Below, one piece after another: positions 51,201-63,394 of a DNA stretch of 64,000 nt. Position 1 is the stretch's first letter. Every line of letters starts with the position of its first letter. The notes beneath the pieces were generated by a model. The model was not told the DNA's origin. It saw nothing but the letters and a program-made list of their open reading frames with translations, and made no database searches. Both the position numbers and the translations under genes were made by a program. The stretch is from Cinnamomum chago (taxonomy: Eukaryota; Streptophyta; Magnoliopsida; Laurales; Lauraceae): contig CP142451.1 of the NCBI GenBank assembly GCA_038049695.1, positions 129,724,001-129,788,000 on the forward strand, given 5' to 3'.

Positions 51201-54200
51201 GTGCCTTTGAGTAATGTAATGCCATAAGTTTTCTCTGTGAATGGTGCAAACTAATTTTTCGGAGACTAGGTGACACTCGTGGTGTCTCTACCTCATTGGA
51301 ATTTCGATGCTTATTCAAAGTATGCATTTAACTTTAAGCAAAATGGTTTCAGCTTTTCTGTGTTGTGGCCAACTCGGAATGTTCAGAAGGGGGATGAATG
51401 TACTCGTGATTTTTTGTTTGGCATTGGAGAAGATAAGCAGCGGTCGGCCAGGCTAACAGCTTGGTTCCACACACCACAGAATTACTTTATCCAGGCAAGT
51501 TTATGCAATTTATTAATATATATACTAGGATGACATTCATTGTTCTCTTAGGTGTGTTTGTGGTAGTCTTCTGTGAACGAAACACTTTTAGCTTTCTGGA
51601 TAGCTGTCTCTTAAAATCAAGATGAGCCCTGTCCATTCTTGATTTTTGAATGGCATTTTTGCCCAAGATTTTATTATGAATTCATATGTGATTTTTCCCT
51701 TATATTTCCAAATGCCAAAACCAAGGTACGTTTTATTTGGGTTAGTTCTGTGAGTTCTACTTCTCCATTCATCGCTCTTTTGGGGTATATCCTCTCTGTA
51801 AAATACCAAAACAAACATTAGAAAAGAAAATATCTTAATTTTAGCATCATTGAAATGAGTCCTTAAAACAATTCATTTGTTTGTATCTTTCAGACATATG
51901 AGAGATACTGCCAGCAACTCCACCCTATAGTTTTTCGATCTCCTCCCAGTACAGAGCCCTCTAGGATTCAAAGTATACTTCCATGTGGTGGGCATCCCCT
52001 TCATGTGCATACTGATATACCTCATGTAGAGGAGTTCTTAACGCGTTCAGAGTTCACTCTCAGTAAGTATATGCACTTATGTGCTAATGAAGCCTTGCTT
52101 AAAGTACTTTTTTTTTTTCTTATTGTCTCTTTTTATTATTTAGTTTTGAGATTCAGACAACAACTTACTTTTTACCATGTCAGAAGTTGACTGTCTGGAA
52201 GGTGCTCTTAGTTGCAACCAGGAGGTTGTGAGGTTGAATCATGTTACCTATTTGAGAAAAAAAAAGGCTAGATGTCCTGAAAATTTTTGTGAGACAGTAG
52301 TGTTGGCTCGAGCTATCTCATTAAACTGAAGTCCAGTTTACAAAGACGCTAAAATTAAGGATTCCAAGGCTAGGTGGGCAAATAAGGAATACCAATAAAA
52401 AAAAAACCAGAGTTAAAGATGATAACGTGATAATCTGTAAAAAGTATGACCAGCTGTTATAAGATACAAGGTCAAACATTCATAACCAGTGAGGTTTGGT
52501 ACGATGTTGTGCTAATGGAAATGGGACATTCTCCTCTGACGACCATGGCTGGGCAATAGAGCTCTTGTCCATCATACTAGGTCAAATACTGATTGACTAG
52601 AGATGGTGTCCACATTACCTTGCAACTGATGAGTGCACTCCCAAAATCTCATTCAATAGCAAGTGGTGTGAATGAGGTGTGGACAAGAGTGAGTTAAAGA
52701 CAAACTCATTGGAATTGAAGGTGTCTCAAATGGAGGGAATGATTTGTGCATGTGGGGGTGCACTTCGTGATATTGGACACCTAAATGCTCTCTTTAAATT
52801 GGTGCAAGTTCCCATATTTTATTTCTCCTTGACTTTCAACATGTTTTTTAATTGTTTTAAGAGACCTTGTTCTAGTGAATGATGTTAATCTTTTTTTTTT
52901 TAGATGGTAAAAAGATGTTATGTTTAGGAGATTGAGTTATTTTTAGATGTCAATCAGAATAGGAAATTGGATTAGTTGAGACAACTCTATTTAATTTGTA
53001 GGGCTGTTGCCCTTGATGTTGACTGTTAAGGCCTCTTCACAGTCTTGCATGAGAATGGATTTGAAGCCCTTGGAGATGAGGTCTTATTCCATCCGATCTT
53101 CAGATCACTGTTCAAATTCGGTTCTTATCATTTTTCTTGTTGTTCCTAGGTCCTCGTGGGAAGATCAGTATTGCCACAATTAGTTTACTTAAATTCATGG
53201 GATAATGACCGTATAACTGCTATTATATCCGATAATTGCCCTAAAATGGTCGAAAATAATATAATTCCCGCAAAGTTGTTCGTATAAGAAAGGACGCTCT
53301 GAAAGTTATGATTTTATCCTTAATTTTGTGCGATATCCTAGGGCTGATGCGATATCTTATGAATGTAGGATATTTCACAAATCTTGAAGATTCTCACCCT
53401 CTTCCTTTCTACTGAATAGTCTGTTGCTTTCCGATAAACACTGAAAAACAAGTGCAGTTAAAACACTTTTCATTGATGTTCATCTTCTTCAATTCTCTTA
53501 TGGTTTTCCCTCCCTTTTCATTTGACCATCTTACTTCTGATATGGCAGGAAGACATCCTTCCAGTTCATTCTACTTATTCATTCTTTCTCAACTTCTCTG
53601 ACAGAGAAGCTAGTGGTTCTCTTATGGTTTTCCCGACAGAGTTGCTAGCCAGTAAACCCAAAACCAATTGGTGATAGGAAACTACACAAACAACTACTTA
53701 ACAACTAATTAATGTTTCCTGCGCTTTCCATGCATTAAAAAATGATATAGGGACCATGTACTTGTTGTGATGACTGAAATGGATGAAATTTGGATGATAG
53801 AAAATGGTTTAGTAAGAGCTCGAACTCAGGAACCGACTACAAGTAGAAATGATGAAGATAATATAGAGTTCTGAATTTGTGGTGACTGTGTTTTGGGTTT
53901 GAGCAGGATAGGGGAATTGTGCAGCCATTGGATATTGTATTGTTGGATATCCTACAAGCTTAGTATATCGCACTATGAGCTATCCTACAACCATAGGATG
54001 ACGCAAGATGAAGGGTAAAATTGCCTCTTTTAGAGCATCTTTTCTTGTATGAACAGCTGTATGGGAATTATATGTTTTTCAATAGTTTTGGGGCAATTGT
54101 CGGGTATAAGGGCAGCTATACGGTCATTATCCCTAAATTCATTTTAGTTCTTATGATCGGTAACCATATAGCTGTATGTTAAGATCCATTGGAAATAGGA

Positions 54201-57200
54201 TTTAATTGATTGTTGTGTTTGATTCTCAAATGTTGTAAATTTTGTGCTTTCCTTAGTTATAAATTAGGGAGTAGGGAGGTGGGAGACTTACTCCTTTCTT
54301 GTGCTTCCTTTGCACATCAAGATGGCTAATCAATACCACTTTAATTTCCCATATTTCATGGGAGAAAAGAACCCAAGATTGACACTTTTATTTGGAGTTT
54401 TGTTCAGCATTGCTGATCCTACACTACTGTTGAATTATTTGGAGTCTTTGATTCATTATATCCAGTTCTCATTGTTGTATTGATATCTAGGTCTCAACAC
54501 ATTTACTCTGACAGACTTCTTCAATTATGTTCTGTTTTCAGCACCTAATCCAAAAGATGCAGATATTATTTGGACAAGTGTGCAAGTGGACGAGGAAGTG
54601 AAGAGAGCTATTGGACTAAAGGACCACCAATATATAAATCAATTTCCTTTTGAAGCCTGCCTTGTCATGAAGCATCATTTGGCAGAGACTGTTCATAAGG
54701 TTAGCAACTCATACTTTGAGCCTGTTATCATGTGATCAGCAGCATGATGCTGATTCATTATGGTCCTAGGACAGTTTTTAACTCACTTCCATCTTAAGAA
54801 TTCTCGTGGTAACTTTTCTAGAAGCTGTGTTTTTATTGGAAATGATGGATGCCTGTTCTTGAAGCAGAAGTGCAATTAACATATATTTCTTAAAATTTGT
54901 GATTGCATTTACACAAACTTATGATATGGTTGGGGCCACAATGGGAGGAAGTGAAGGAAGTGAAATGAAGGGAGAATAGCAAGTGGACGAGGAAGTGACG
55001 ACAAGTGTGCAAGTGGACGAGGAAGTGAAGGGAGAATAGCAGATAGTTGCAAGGGAAATGAGCTTTCCAATGGCCATGGTTAACCTGGTATGCCTGGATA
55101 CGGCAATACGGCATGGAACTGCAAGGTTGTGTCATGGTTATGGCAGGGATTCCTTTTTAACACAAAAGATAATGCATTGGATACAATACTAATAGTTGCT
55201 TATTTTGAAGTATCCGGGTATCATAGCTTGACAATAGGGAGCAATTTGGGCTGGGCCTGGATCCCCACGACCTGGTCCGGCAAAAAAGTTTGTGTAAATG
55301 TATATACTTGGATTGTGCTTGTTTGGCTCAGTCCCGGAAACCTGCATGGAATTTAGTTTGGGTATGATTTGGGCTTCAAAGACTTGTATCCAATCTAGGT
55401 ACCCAACTAATATATTTAATGAATAGCACAGGATGCACTTTTTCTAAATATTATACACTGTATATACATTTTCTAAATTTTACCCTTTAGAAGTACACTT
55501 TCAAATTTACCAGTGGGTTGTTGATCACAGTTGTTATTTTTGTTTTAAACTCCATATCGGTTTAACTTCTTTCTTTTGGAAAAGAAATTCGGTTTAACTT
55601 CTTGATTGAAATATATCAGCCAGTTCGGCATTCAGTGTTTCATTTCATACTTCTACTTTAGTTAAAGTTTAGAAATTAAAAATATATATATATAGTTAGA
55701 AAAAAAATTAAAAAATTAAAAAATTAACAATTATCAATGTCATATAGCACATTCACATAATCACTACACTTGGTAGAAATCAAAATAAGAGCTTTTTTGT
55801 TTTTAAAAAAATGACAAAGAAGCTATACTATTACCCCTGTTCGGCTTGAAAGGGCCAAATAAGTTCGAATTCTGGACGGAAGTTTTTATACATGAGTACA
55901 TGACTGTTTGGTCCGATCACCTGATTGGACCAAATTGTTTCAGCTTGTCCAGCCAAACCAAACTGAAACTGATTACTAGTTACTACATTATCAGTGTTCA
56001 ATGCCAAAGAATCACATCGATCATCTCTTCAGGTGGTTCAGCATATGTGTAGAATGTGGACTGCTGCTCAACTTTATAAGTCATTCATTTTATTTATACA
56101 CTTGCACGCCTCGCGAGGGGTCCACTTTTTTGGGGGCCAGGCACATACTGATACCGCCTGGTGGAGTAATTTTTGTGCTGTTTTACCCAGGCAGGCAATG
56201 GCCTCTTGAATGTAAGCTTGTTAAATTCTTTCCTCGCATTTGAATATGTTACCACTGAAAAAGGGTTGAACCTGGACCAGCAATTACAATATGAAAAAAA
56301 AAAAAAAAACACTTGGTTTTTCTTTCTTTTACCTTTGTGAACCCATTCTTTCTTTTACCTTTGTGAAGTTTCTTGTGTTTGTAACCACGGTTTTGGATGA
56401 ATGAGGCAGTAGCTAACTCTTAAGTGATTTTGAACAACAGGCAAAAGGATCTGCTGAATGGCTTCAGCCTACCTATAATCTGGAAACACATCTATCTGAA
56501 CTCATTGGAGATTATTCCGTGCGCAAAAGAGATGGTCTCAACAATCTATGGATTTTAAAACCCTGGAATATGGCACGGACTATTGATACAACTGTTACTG
56601 AAGATTTATCTGCTATTATTCGACTTATGGAGACTGGTCCAAAAATATGCCAGAAGTATATTGAGCATCCTGCTTTATTCCAAGGGAAGAAGTTTGATCT
56701 CCGGTATATTGTCTTGGTCCGTAGTATGAATCCTTTGGAGATATTCCTTTCTGATGTTTTCTGGGTATGCACTTCATCTTCTCTTTGTAAATTTTTAATT
56801 CTTGCAAAACCTCCTAGAAAACATTATTCTAGCTATTTCTCAAACCTGTAGGACCTCTTTGATATATGATTGTGCGGTATATGCTATTATGTCACGTGTG
56901 TTTCTTTTATTTCTTCTTATTTTCAGAAAATTAAGTTAGCTTATTGCAATTTGAGGCTGGAACCTTTGACAGCATAAAAAATTATCTTTCAACTAAGAGT
57001 TTCACTCTCTCCAAAACAGCAGATAAGCTAACTTATTAAAAGTAGGAAGGGATAAGGCCAAGCAAACATGTTTTCAACGGCATATCCATCAGACCGCATA
57101 ACCATATTTCACATGGATCTTTGACTTCTTTTTCTTCATCTGGTAGACCCTACTCTGAGTGGGCCACACTTAAATACGACATGGTTGGACAATTCCCAAC

Positions 57201-58201
57201 CACTACATTGGAAGATGTTCGATGAAGGGAAAAATCAGTGGTTAAGAAAAAAACCATATATTTTCGTTTGGCGATTTTTTTTCCTTTGCATCATCAGCTT
57301 TTGTGTTAGGATTGTGCTACTTGTTTGAGTTCTGGATTGTGGCCCTGCTGTGATAGCCCTCATAGGGTGGACTTTTGAACAGTTCAATCTTTTAATTGTG
57401 CATGCTTAGAATAGCTGATAATTTAAGTAAACAGAAGTGACAAACACCTTCTGTTTTCTCTTTAGATAATAGTAGTAATCAGCATCACTACCACAACTTT
57501 ATCCCATCTATCTGGGGTGTGCTCTTTTCCACTTGAACATATTTAAAGCCATGTTCCTTTTTTTTCGGTTTTTTTGTTTTTGCAGGCTAGATTGGCAAAT
57601 AATCCATACACTTTAGACAAGAGCAGCCTTCTTGAGTATGAAACTCATTTCACTGTCATGGTAAGTTCTATGCATCATTCTAGCATGAAAACCAGGAGGT
57701 CACCCATAGGCCTTTTCACATGCTGCATGTGCTGTTGTGGCGTACATGTCAAATCCAGGCATGCAGATCAACTAATGGGTCAATTAGTTGGTCGGGCCTC
57801 CTGTGATGAACCATTGCGCACAATCAGCCTTTGGCTGGTCCATGGGCTTGGCCCAATGGGATTGTGTTGGCCCATGGACTATTGGCCACGGGCTGATGCG
57901 CATCCTGCATTAGCTGGGTAATGCGCATCCTGCATTAAAGCTATGAAACTTGATTTTCTCCTTGAATGAATTGAAGAGATTTATGTTGGTTATGAGCTCG
58001 TCTTCAGCTTGTATTATAGAAGAAGGTAATAGGTTGTTGGTGGATGTAGCTCCTTCAAAGGGGCCTTGAAGGTTGCTTTCTTTTAAGGTGAAAATTACCA
58101 CATCTCGTTAATCATTTCTTTTTTGTAAATTGATGTTTCTATTTCATCCGTTCTTCAGCTCCTTGACAATTGAACCCTTTTATCTCTCATTAGTCTCTAG
58201 T

Positions 58202-58279
<78 letters not shown>

Positions 58280-58703
58280 GTGTGTGTGTCCAGTAGATTA
58301 TAGCTCCTACCCTTTTTTATATCTCTTCCTTATTTCTATTTGTGATTTTTTTTTATCAAGTTTCTCTGTGTGTGTGTGTGCGTCCAGTAGATTATAGCTT
58401 CTACCCTTTTTTTAACTCTTCCTTATTTCTATTTGTGATTTTTTTTAATCAAGTTTCTAATAAAATCATTTGCCTTGAAAGAAAGAAAGAAAAACCTGTG
58501 AGAGGCAATGGTTGAGAATCAATAAACACCTGTCACGAACAGTCTGTGCCTCCTGGTTTTGCATTCACACGGCATATAACCATTTTCTTTTCCTATTCAG
58601 AACTACGTTGGACGGTTGAATCACATGAACACATCAGAGTTTGTGATGGAGTTCGAAAGGGAACATCAAGGTTTCTTAGTCATCCCTGTTAAATATTATA
58701 ATT

Positions 58704-58765
<62 letters not shown>

Positions 58766-59419
58766 TACTGCAGCTCTTTCTATACTTCACATCTTTAAGG
58801 TTATCTGCTGTTGCTTGAAATGGTTCCTTGTGCTTTCAGTTTTTCTTTTGATCTTTAACACCTACTTTATATCCTATTGTGCAGTAAAATGGCTAGATAT
58901 CCATCAGCGAGTCCGAAATATGATTCGAGATGTGTTTGAATCGGCTGCATCAGTGCACCCAGAAATGCAGTCCCCGCTGTCAAGGGCCATGTATGGTGTG
59001 GATGTTATGCTTGACTGCTCCTTCCAGCCAAAGCTATTGGAGGTATGTCCAGTGAGGTTTCCTTTTTGCTAGCAATTGAAGTCTTAGATGTCCCCTCTGC
59101 ATAAAGTCGATCAAACATGTACACTGAATGAGGATATCAAAAATCTTTCAGTAACCATACCGTGCTGTACTTGAGACCCCCATTCAGACCTTGAGCATAA
59201 TGCATGCAGCTAAACCTAGCCTAATTACAATTATCAAATTGACTTCTGAGTGATGGATAAAAATTACAGGTTACATACTGTCCTGACTGCACGAGAGCAT
59301 GCAAATATGATACAAGAGCAGTAGTTGGAAGTGGTGATGTTATCAAGGGAAAAGATTTCTTCAATATGGTTTTCGGTTGCCTCTTCCTTAATGAATTAGC
59401 TCATGTAACACCTCTCTGA
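42989..59419 (+). CDS. TTLL12: TTLL12-like tubulin-tyrosine-ligase-family protein
   Basis: Fifteen exons join in frame to 871 aa: 42989-43261, 43555-43818, 44665-44789, 46306-46522, 47133-47258, 47348-47604, 48005-48112, 51353-51494, 51894-52062, 54542-54699, 56441-56764, 57586-57660, 58601-58670, 58885-59042, 59270-59419. Order: N-terminal region (1-179), leucine-rich-repeat-like part (NLVALNLWGNKLQNAEVVV, LSYLNLRGNPLD), a SET-like part with KGDECTRDFLFGIGEDKQRS, then the TTL (ATP-grasp) domain with WILKPWNMARTID, CQKYIEHPALF, KKFDLRYIVLVRS, YGVDVMLD and KLLEVTYCPDC. Plant and animal TTLL12 proteins share this plan; the usual TTL motif K-P-x4-R-G-x-G is altered to KPWNMARTID, so ligase activity is doubtful. 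Intron 8 starts with GC (51495), a GC-AG intron. Introns total about 14 kb and host several mobile elements. Confidence 0.93.
45119..45866. repeat. ~400-bp tandem duplication in TTLL12-like intron 3
   Basis: Copies begin at 45119 and 45517 (GCTAAGTTGCATGAATG) and end with TAACCATCTATCTTG. They are about 95% identical apart from a 62-bp (GA)n run at 45152-45213 in the first copy only, so the GA run expanded after, or was lost from, one copy. Confidence 0.92.
48997..49632 (-). mobile_element. Miniature LTR retrotransposon (TRIM/SMART type)
   Basis: Two direct repeats of about 295 bp (48997-49293 and 49341-49632) share the end GTAACGACC, CACATGATATTGT and a block ending ...GATTAGGGTC. They are separated by only 47 bp. 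Read on the minus strand the spacer starts with TGGTATCAAAGC (49327-49338), one base off the initiator-Met-tRNA primer site TGGTATCAGAGC, and ends with a purine run GGTGGGGGAGAGTG before the second LTR. Flanks AGCAT and GGCAT match at 4 of 5. LTR, primer site, polypurine tract, LTR are all present with no coding space. In TTLL12-like intron 7. Confidence 0.82.
49936..50237. mobile_element. Tourist-like (PIF/Harbinger) MITE
   Basis: Ends GGGCCCGTTTCTTTGCTAGA and, inverted, GGGCCTATTTCTTTACTAAA, with TAA at both borders (49933-49935, 50238-50240). 302 bp, no coding capacity, in TTLL12-like intron 7. Same superfamily as 25812-26103 but a different family. Confidence 0.85.
53199..54133. mobile_element. 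935-bp non-autonomous Mutator-like element
   Basis: Ends are inverted and start GGGATAATGACCGTATA; homology between arms extends about 150 bp. A perfect 9-bp target duplication TAAATTCAT lies at 53190-53198 and 54134-54142. No coding capacity recognised. In TTLL12-like intron 9. Confidence 0.9.
54964..55040 (+). repeat. Intron segment copied from the adjacent exon
   Basis: The 31 bases at 55000-55030 are identical to 54573-54603 in exon 10 of the same gene (core GCAAGTGGACGAGGAAGTGA, coding QVDEEVK). The core occurs again at 54979-54998, so the copied piece is present twice. It is in intron 10 and is not joined to splice sites. Confidence 0.88.
58206..58277. repeat. (CT)n microsatellite
   Basis: About 36 CT units in TTLL12-like intron 12. 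Another CT/CA run is at about 58710-58765 in intron 13. Confidence 0.95.
58277..58458. repeat. ~91-bp tandem duplication
   Basis: Two copies containing CCAGTAGATTATAGCT and CTTATTTCTATTTGTGATTT, each led by a GT run, in TTLL12-like intron 12. Confidence 0.85.
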
Positions 59420-61739
59420 GAGTGCAAAGCAAAGCAAACTAAACTTATGTATATTATGCATTTAAGGTTGAAAGTTTTGGCGAAGTCCACTTGGCAGTGC
59501 CTTCTGGAATTGATAACATTTGAGATGTTTATCAGTTGACTGTTAATTGTTATCAGTTAGCCTTTGCCTGAAATCGTTGAGTGTTTATTTTTTAATCACT
59601 GGCTAGGATTTCCTTTCCATGTTTTATAATTACATGGGTTTCTTCATAAAGGCAATTTTCACCTCTGGGGCTCCATCCGCATGCGGATCCCCGCAGGTAA
59701 AAAAGGCTCTGTTTTCATGCTCCCTCTTCCAAAGAAAATGTGCCTGTATCATGAACCAGGTTTACGTGTTTGACATATAGAGAGTGATATAAGTGATTTG
59801 AGTTTGAATGACAGGAGGTCGGGAGCTGAGGATGAATCTACAGGACTTTGGTACAAGATAACCACTTTTATTAGGCACTTTTTGTAAATTCACTACCACA
59901 TGGTCCACACAGCTCGATTTTATAATAATTACAAAGACCAACCCTTTTCAATTGCTAAAATCAACTGGACCGGTACATGTAATCAAGTGGCCCAGGACAG
60001 GATGTGTGTCGATCCTCTTTTCTATTCTTTTTTGGCACGATGGAATATCACTATAGACTTTCTTTTTAGCCAGCTTAGGCTTACAAAAATGATAATTTTA
60101 CCTAATCGCCAACATGTGATATCATAGAAAATAAATAAATAAAGGGCAAATTTATCATTTTTATTACTATAATTTTTTTTGAAGAGCTACTATATCCACA
60201 TCCCTTTTTTCTTTCCCCATTCCCCATTTTTTTTAAAAGAAAATTACCATCATATCCCTATAGTAAATCCCCAAACTACCCCCTCCCTCCCTCATCCTGC
60301 CCATCTCCGCCTGCCGCGCGAACCCACCCACCACCACCCGCTCTCCCTTTCCATCTCCCTCCCTCTCCCCATGCCTCCTTGTCTTTCTCCCTTTACCTGC
60401 TCGCCTCCCTTTGCTGTCGCCCGTTGTCTCTCTCTCCCTATCTCTCCCTCTCTAGCTCCAGCGGTGGCGGCTGGGGTGAAGGTGGCGGTGGGGATAATTT
60501 AGGCATTTAGGGGGGTATGCAAAGAAAAAATTGAAATCCTCATGCTTGAATGGTGTGCGAGAAGAGTGTGGAAAAGGAAATTATGGGTGTGTATTTAGCA
60601 GTTTTTTTTTTCTAATCTCATTCACTAGTGAGTAGTGACCAGGTCATGACCAGTCCAACCAAACAAGTGAAGTGAAATATTTAAACCCTTCCAAGAAGTT
60701 CCCAAACTACCCATGTCCCTCTCATTTCCTCTCTCCCTCCTTTATCACCCCCCGCTCCTTCTCTACCTATGTCTCCCTCTCCCTACTCGCCGCCCACATT
60801 CGCATGTGCCCTCTCCCTCTCCTTGATCTGTGTCCCTCTCTTGTTTGGTCATTCAAGGATGGACAAACAAATAAATATGTTGTTCGGCCCTAGGTAGCCA
60901 ATATCAAGGTGAAGGAGAGGGAGACATAGGGAGTGAGTGGAGGTAGGTGCCGAGTAGGAAGAGGGAGAGATATGGAGAGAGGAGGGAGAGGGAGAGGGCG
61001 CAAGCAAATGTGCCACCAAGTAGAGGGAAGGAGAGAGACATGGGTAATTGGAAGAGCCACACGGATGGATGTACAAGGAGCAATGTGCGAATAGTCTCTC
61101 CCTAAATAGTCATTTGCCTTTCTTTTCTTTTCTTTTTTTTTCTTTTCTTTTTCGATTATCTTATGTAAAATGACGAAGAACTCAAATAAAACCAACCTGG
61201 TATCATCTAGTAAAGTAATAAAGTCAATGAGGGGATTTAATTGCGAAAGTGATTCCTTCTCCTCGTGGATCAGACAAGAGTATTTGTCAATTGGATGAGA
61301 TTATAATGTCTCGGTCCTAAGTGGAGTGCGACCCACTCGATCAGCGAAGTGGAGAGCAAGCAAGAGCCAAGTAAATGAATAAATTAAAAAAGAGAAAAAA
61401 AAAAAAATCGAAAACCCGCCGTGAGCGGTGAGCGTCATATTTAATATAAATATGCAGCTGCGTGCCTTGCTCGCGTTCTTCCCCACGTCGTCGCCGGGTG
61501 TGTTTATGTTTTTAGTGCGAGCGAATTCAGAGGAATATCATCAGATAATCGTGCCGTGCCCCACTCCCCACTCCCCAGTCCACCGTCTCCTTCTACTCTC
61601 TTTCTCTCTTCTTTCCCTCGACCGCCAAAGTGAGAGAGAGACACCCACTATGATGAAACATTTGAGGAGGAGCTGAAAAGATCTCTTTCTCAATAACCCT
61701 AGAAAAAAAAATTAAATTAAAGAAGAAGACGACGACGAC
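59420..61739. other. Intergenic region with a CT/GA-rich imperfect inverted repeat
   Basis: No gene supported. About 60705-60895 (ACCCATGTCCCTCTC...) and about 60900-61045 form an imperfect inverted repeat of CT-rich and GA-rich strands, possibly a decayed MITE. The last few hundred bases are the probable promoter and 5' UTR of the next gene, with a telo-box-like AACCCTAG near 61694. Confidence 0.5.
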
Positions 61740-61924
61740 ATGTCTTATCACGACAGACAGACTCCCTCTGCTTCTTCTCCTCCTAACCAAGAGGAAGATC
61801 TGTAAGTTTTCCTTTTTTTTTCCCCTACACTTTAGCCTTCTCTCTCTCTCTCTCTCTCTAAAAAAAAAAACCAATTATAACACATGGTTTTTCTAATTCT
61901 TCTCTCTTTCTTTTGGTTCTGATG

Positions 61925-61956
<32 letters not shown>

Positions 61957-63353
61957 CTTACTTTTAATTTTGACTTACAAATGGAAGATCTCTGGAGTCC
62001 GAAAGGACGATTTGAAACCCCCTCCCTCCCCTTCCCCTTTTTATTTCCCGTACGTAACCTGAAATTATGTATTGAGGAATTCAAGAATCCTTGTTAAGCA
62101 GCATCGACGGTCGGAAGAATTACATGAACATCCCAAGCCAGAAAGGTAGGGAAAGGGCCAGTGCTTGTGATTTGGATGCAAGTGCATCCGTTACCGTTAG
62201 ATCGAGTATCCACTTCCACATTGAAATGACTGATTTACAATTGATTGCTTGTCTTCCTTCATATCATTTATATATGTAATTGTCCGCCTTTTGCCATTGC
62301 CGGCGTTCCCTTTCTCGCATCTTTGGGTTTGTTTTGTACAAGGTGGATGGACATTTGGATATGCTTCCATCTTTAGGTTTTTGGGACTTCTAATTACTGA
62401 TTCTCTTATCATTTGGTTGTCTTCTGTCTGTCGGCTGTCTGAAACTGGCGCATTTCTTCTTTTTTTTTTCAATTTAAGCTTTCTTTCTTTAATATACTGA
62501 TGTCCCTAGGTCAGTGAACTGATCTGTATTACAATTTTTTAGTTGCTCTACCTAATTCCCATCACATCATGGGGTTGCCTTTAACAAGTGAGACTGGTTT
62601 CCTAGATGAATGCATGACTAATCAATCGTAATTGACGTGTAATGTGATGATCTATCAGTGTACTCTAGCTTCTCTCTACATGAACATCTCCTAAACCTGA
62701 TGACTCATTTGATGGGTTGCAAATTGACAGTAAAAATGTAATCTGCGGTTGATGATTGCATCTAATAGAAGAAAGCTCACCAACTGAATGGTAATGATCG
62801 TCAGATAGAATTGACTTTTAGAGCATGCATCCAAAATGGAATCAGACAGTTGAAAGGTGTGGGTTGTGTAAAGGTGGGACCCACTTGTACAGTTTCTGAG
62901 CCGAGCAAAATGGAAAATGTAGAACATGTAACCTCAGTCAATGTGCAGTTGCTTTGGACCAATGTTTATGTTGGGCATGTACAAAATGGGGGGACTACTC
63001 TTGACTCAACACAATGCTCAAACTCATGAAGAAAGCACCCACATCAATTCACTGCTTTCGTAGCATTTTCACAACTCTTACATGATACAACAGAACACAA
63101 CACCCACTAACTATAGCAACATGCCTTCCATTACATCTGATACTACATAACCCTCAGATTTCATCTCACTTCACCTCATTTCAACTGAACTGCAACATTG
63201 ACTTAAACACGTGTATAGGTTTTGTAAGGTTGGGTTGGTTGAATGCAAATGGTGGGAAAGAAGCTCACGTTGTGTGTCTTCTAACCATGTGATGGGGTTC
63301 AGTTGGCATATGGGGGGAAGAGAGGGTCAGTTGTAGAAGGTAGAAAGAAGAAG

Positions 63354-63394
<41 letters not shown>

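Noticed and set aside
51270-51352. Earlier acceptor (51270 region) for TTLL12-like exon 8
   Set aside because: It would add about 27 residues (VSLPHWNFDAYSKYAFN-like) absent from the expected family sequence and break phase with exon 7; the acceptor at 51351-51352 restores SAVSFSVLWP.
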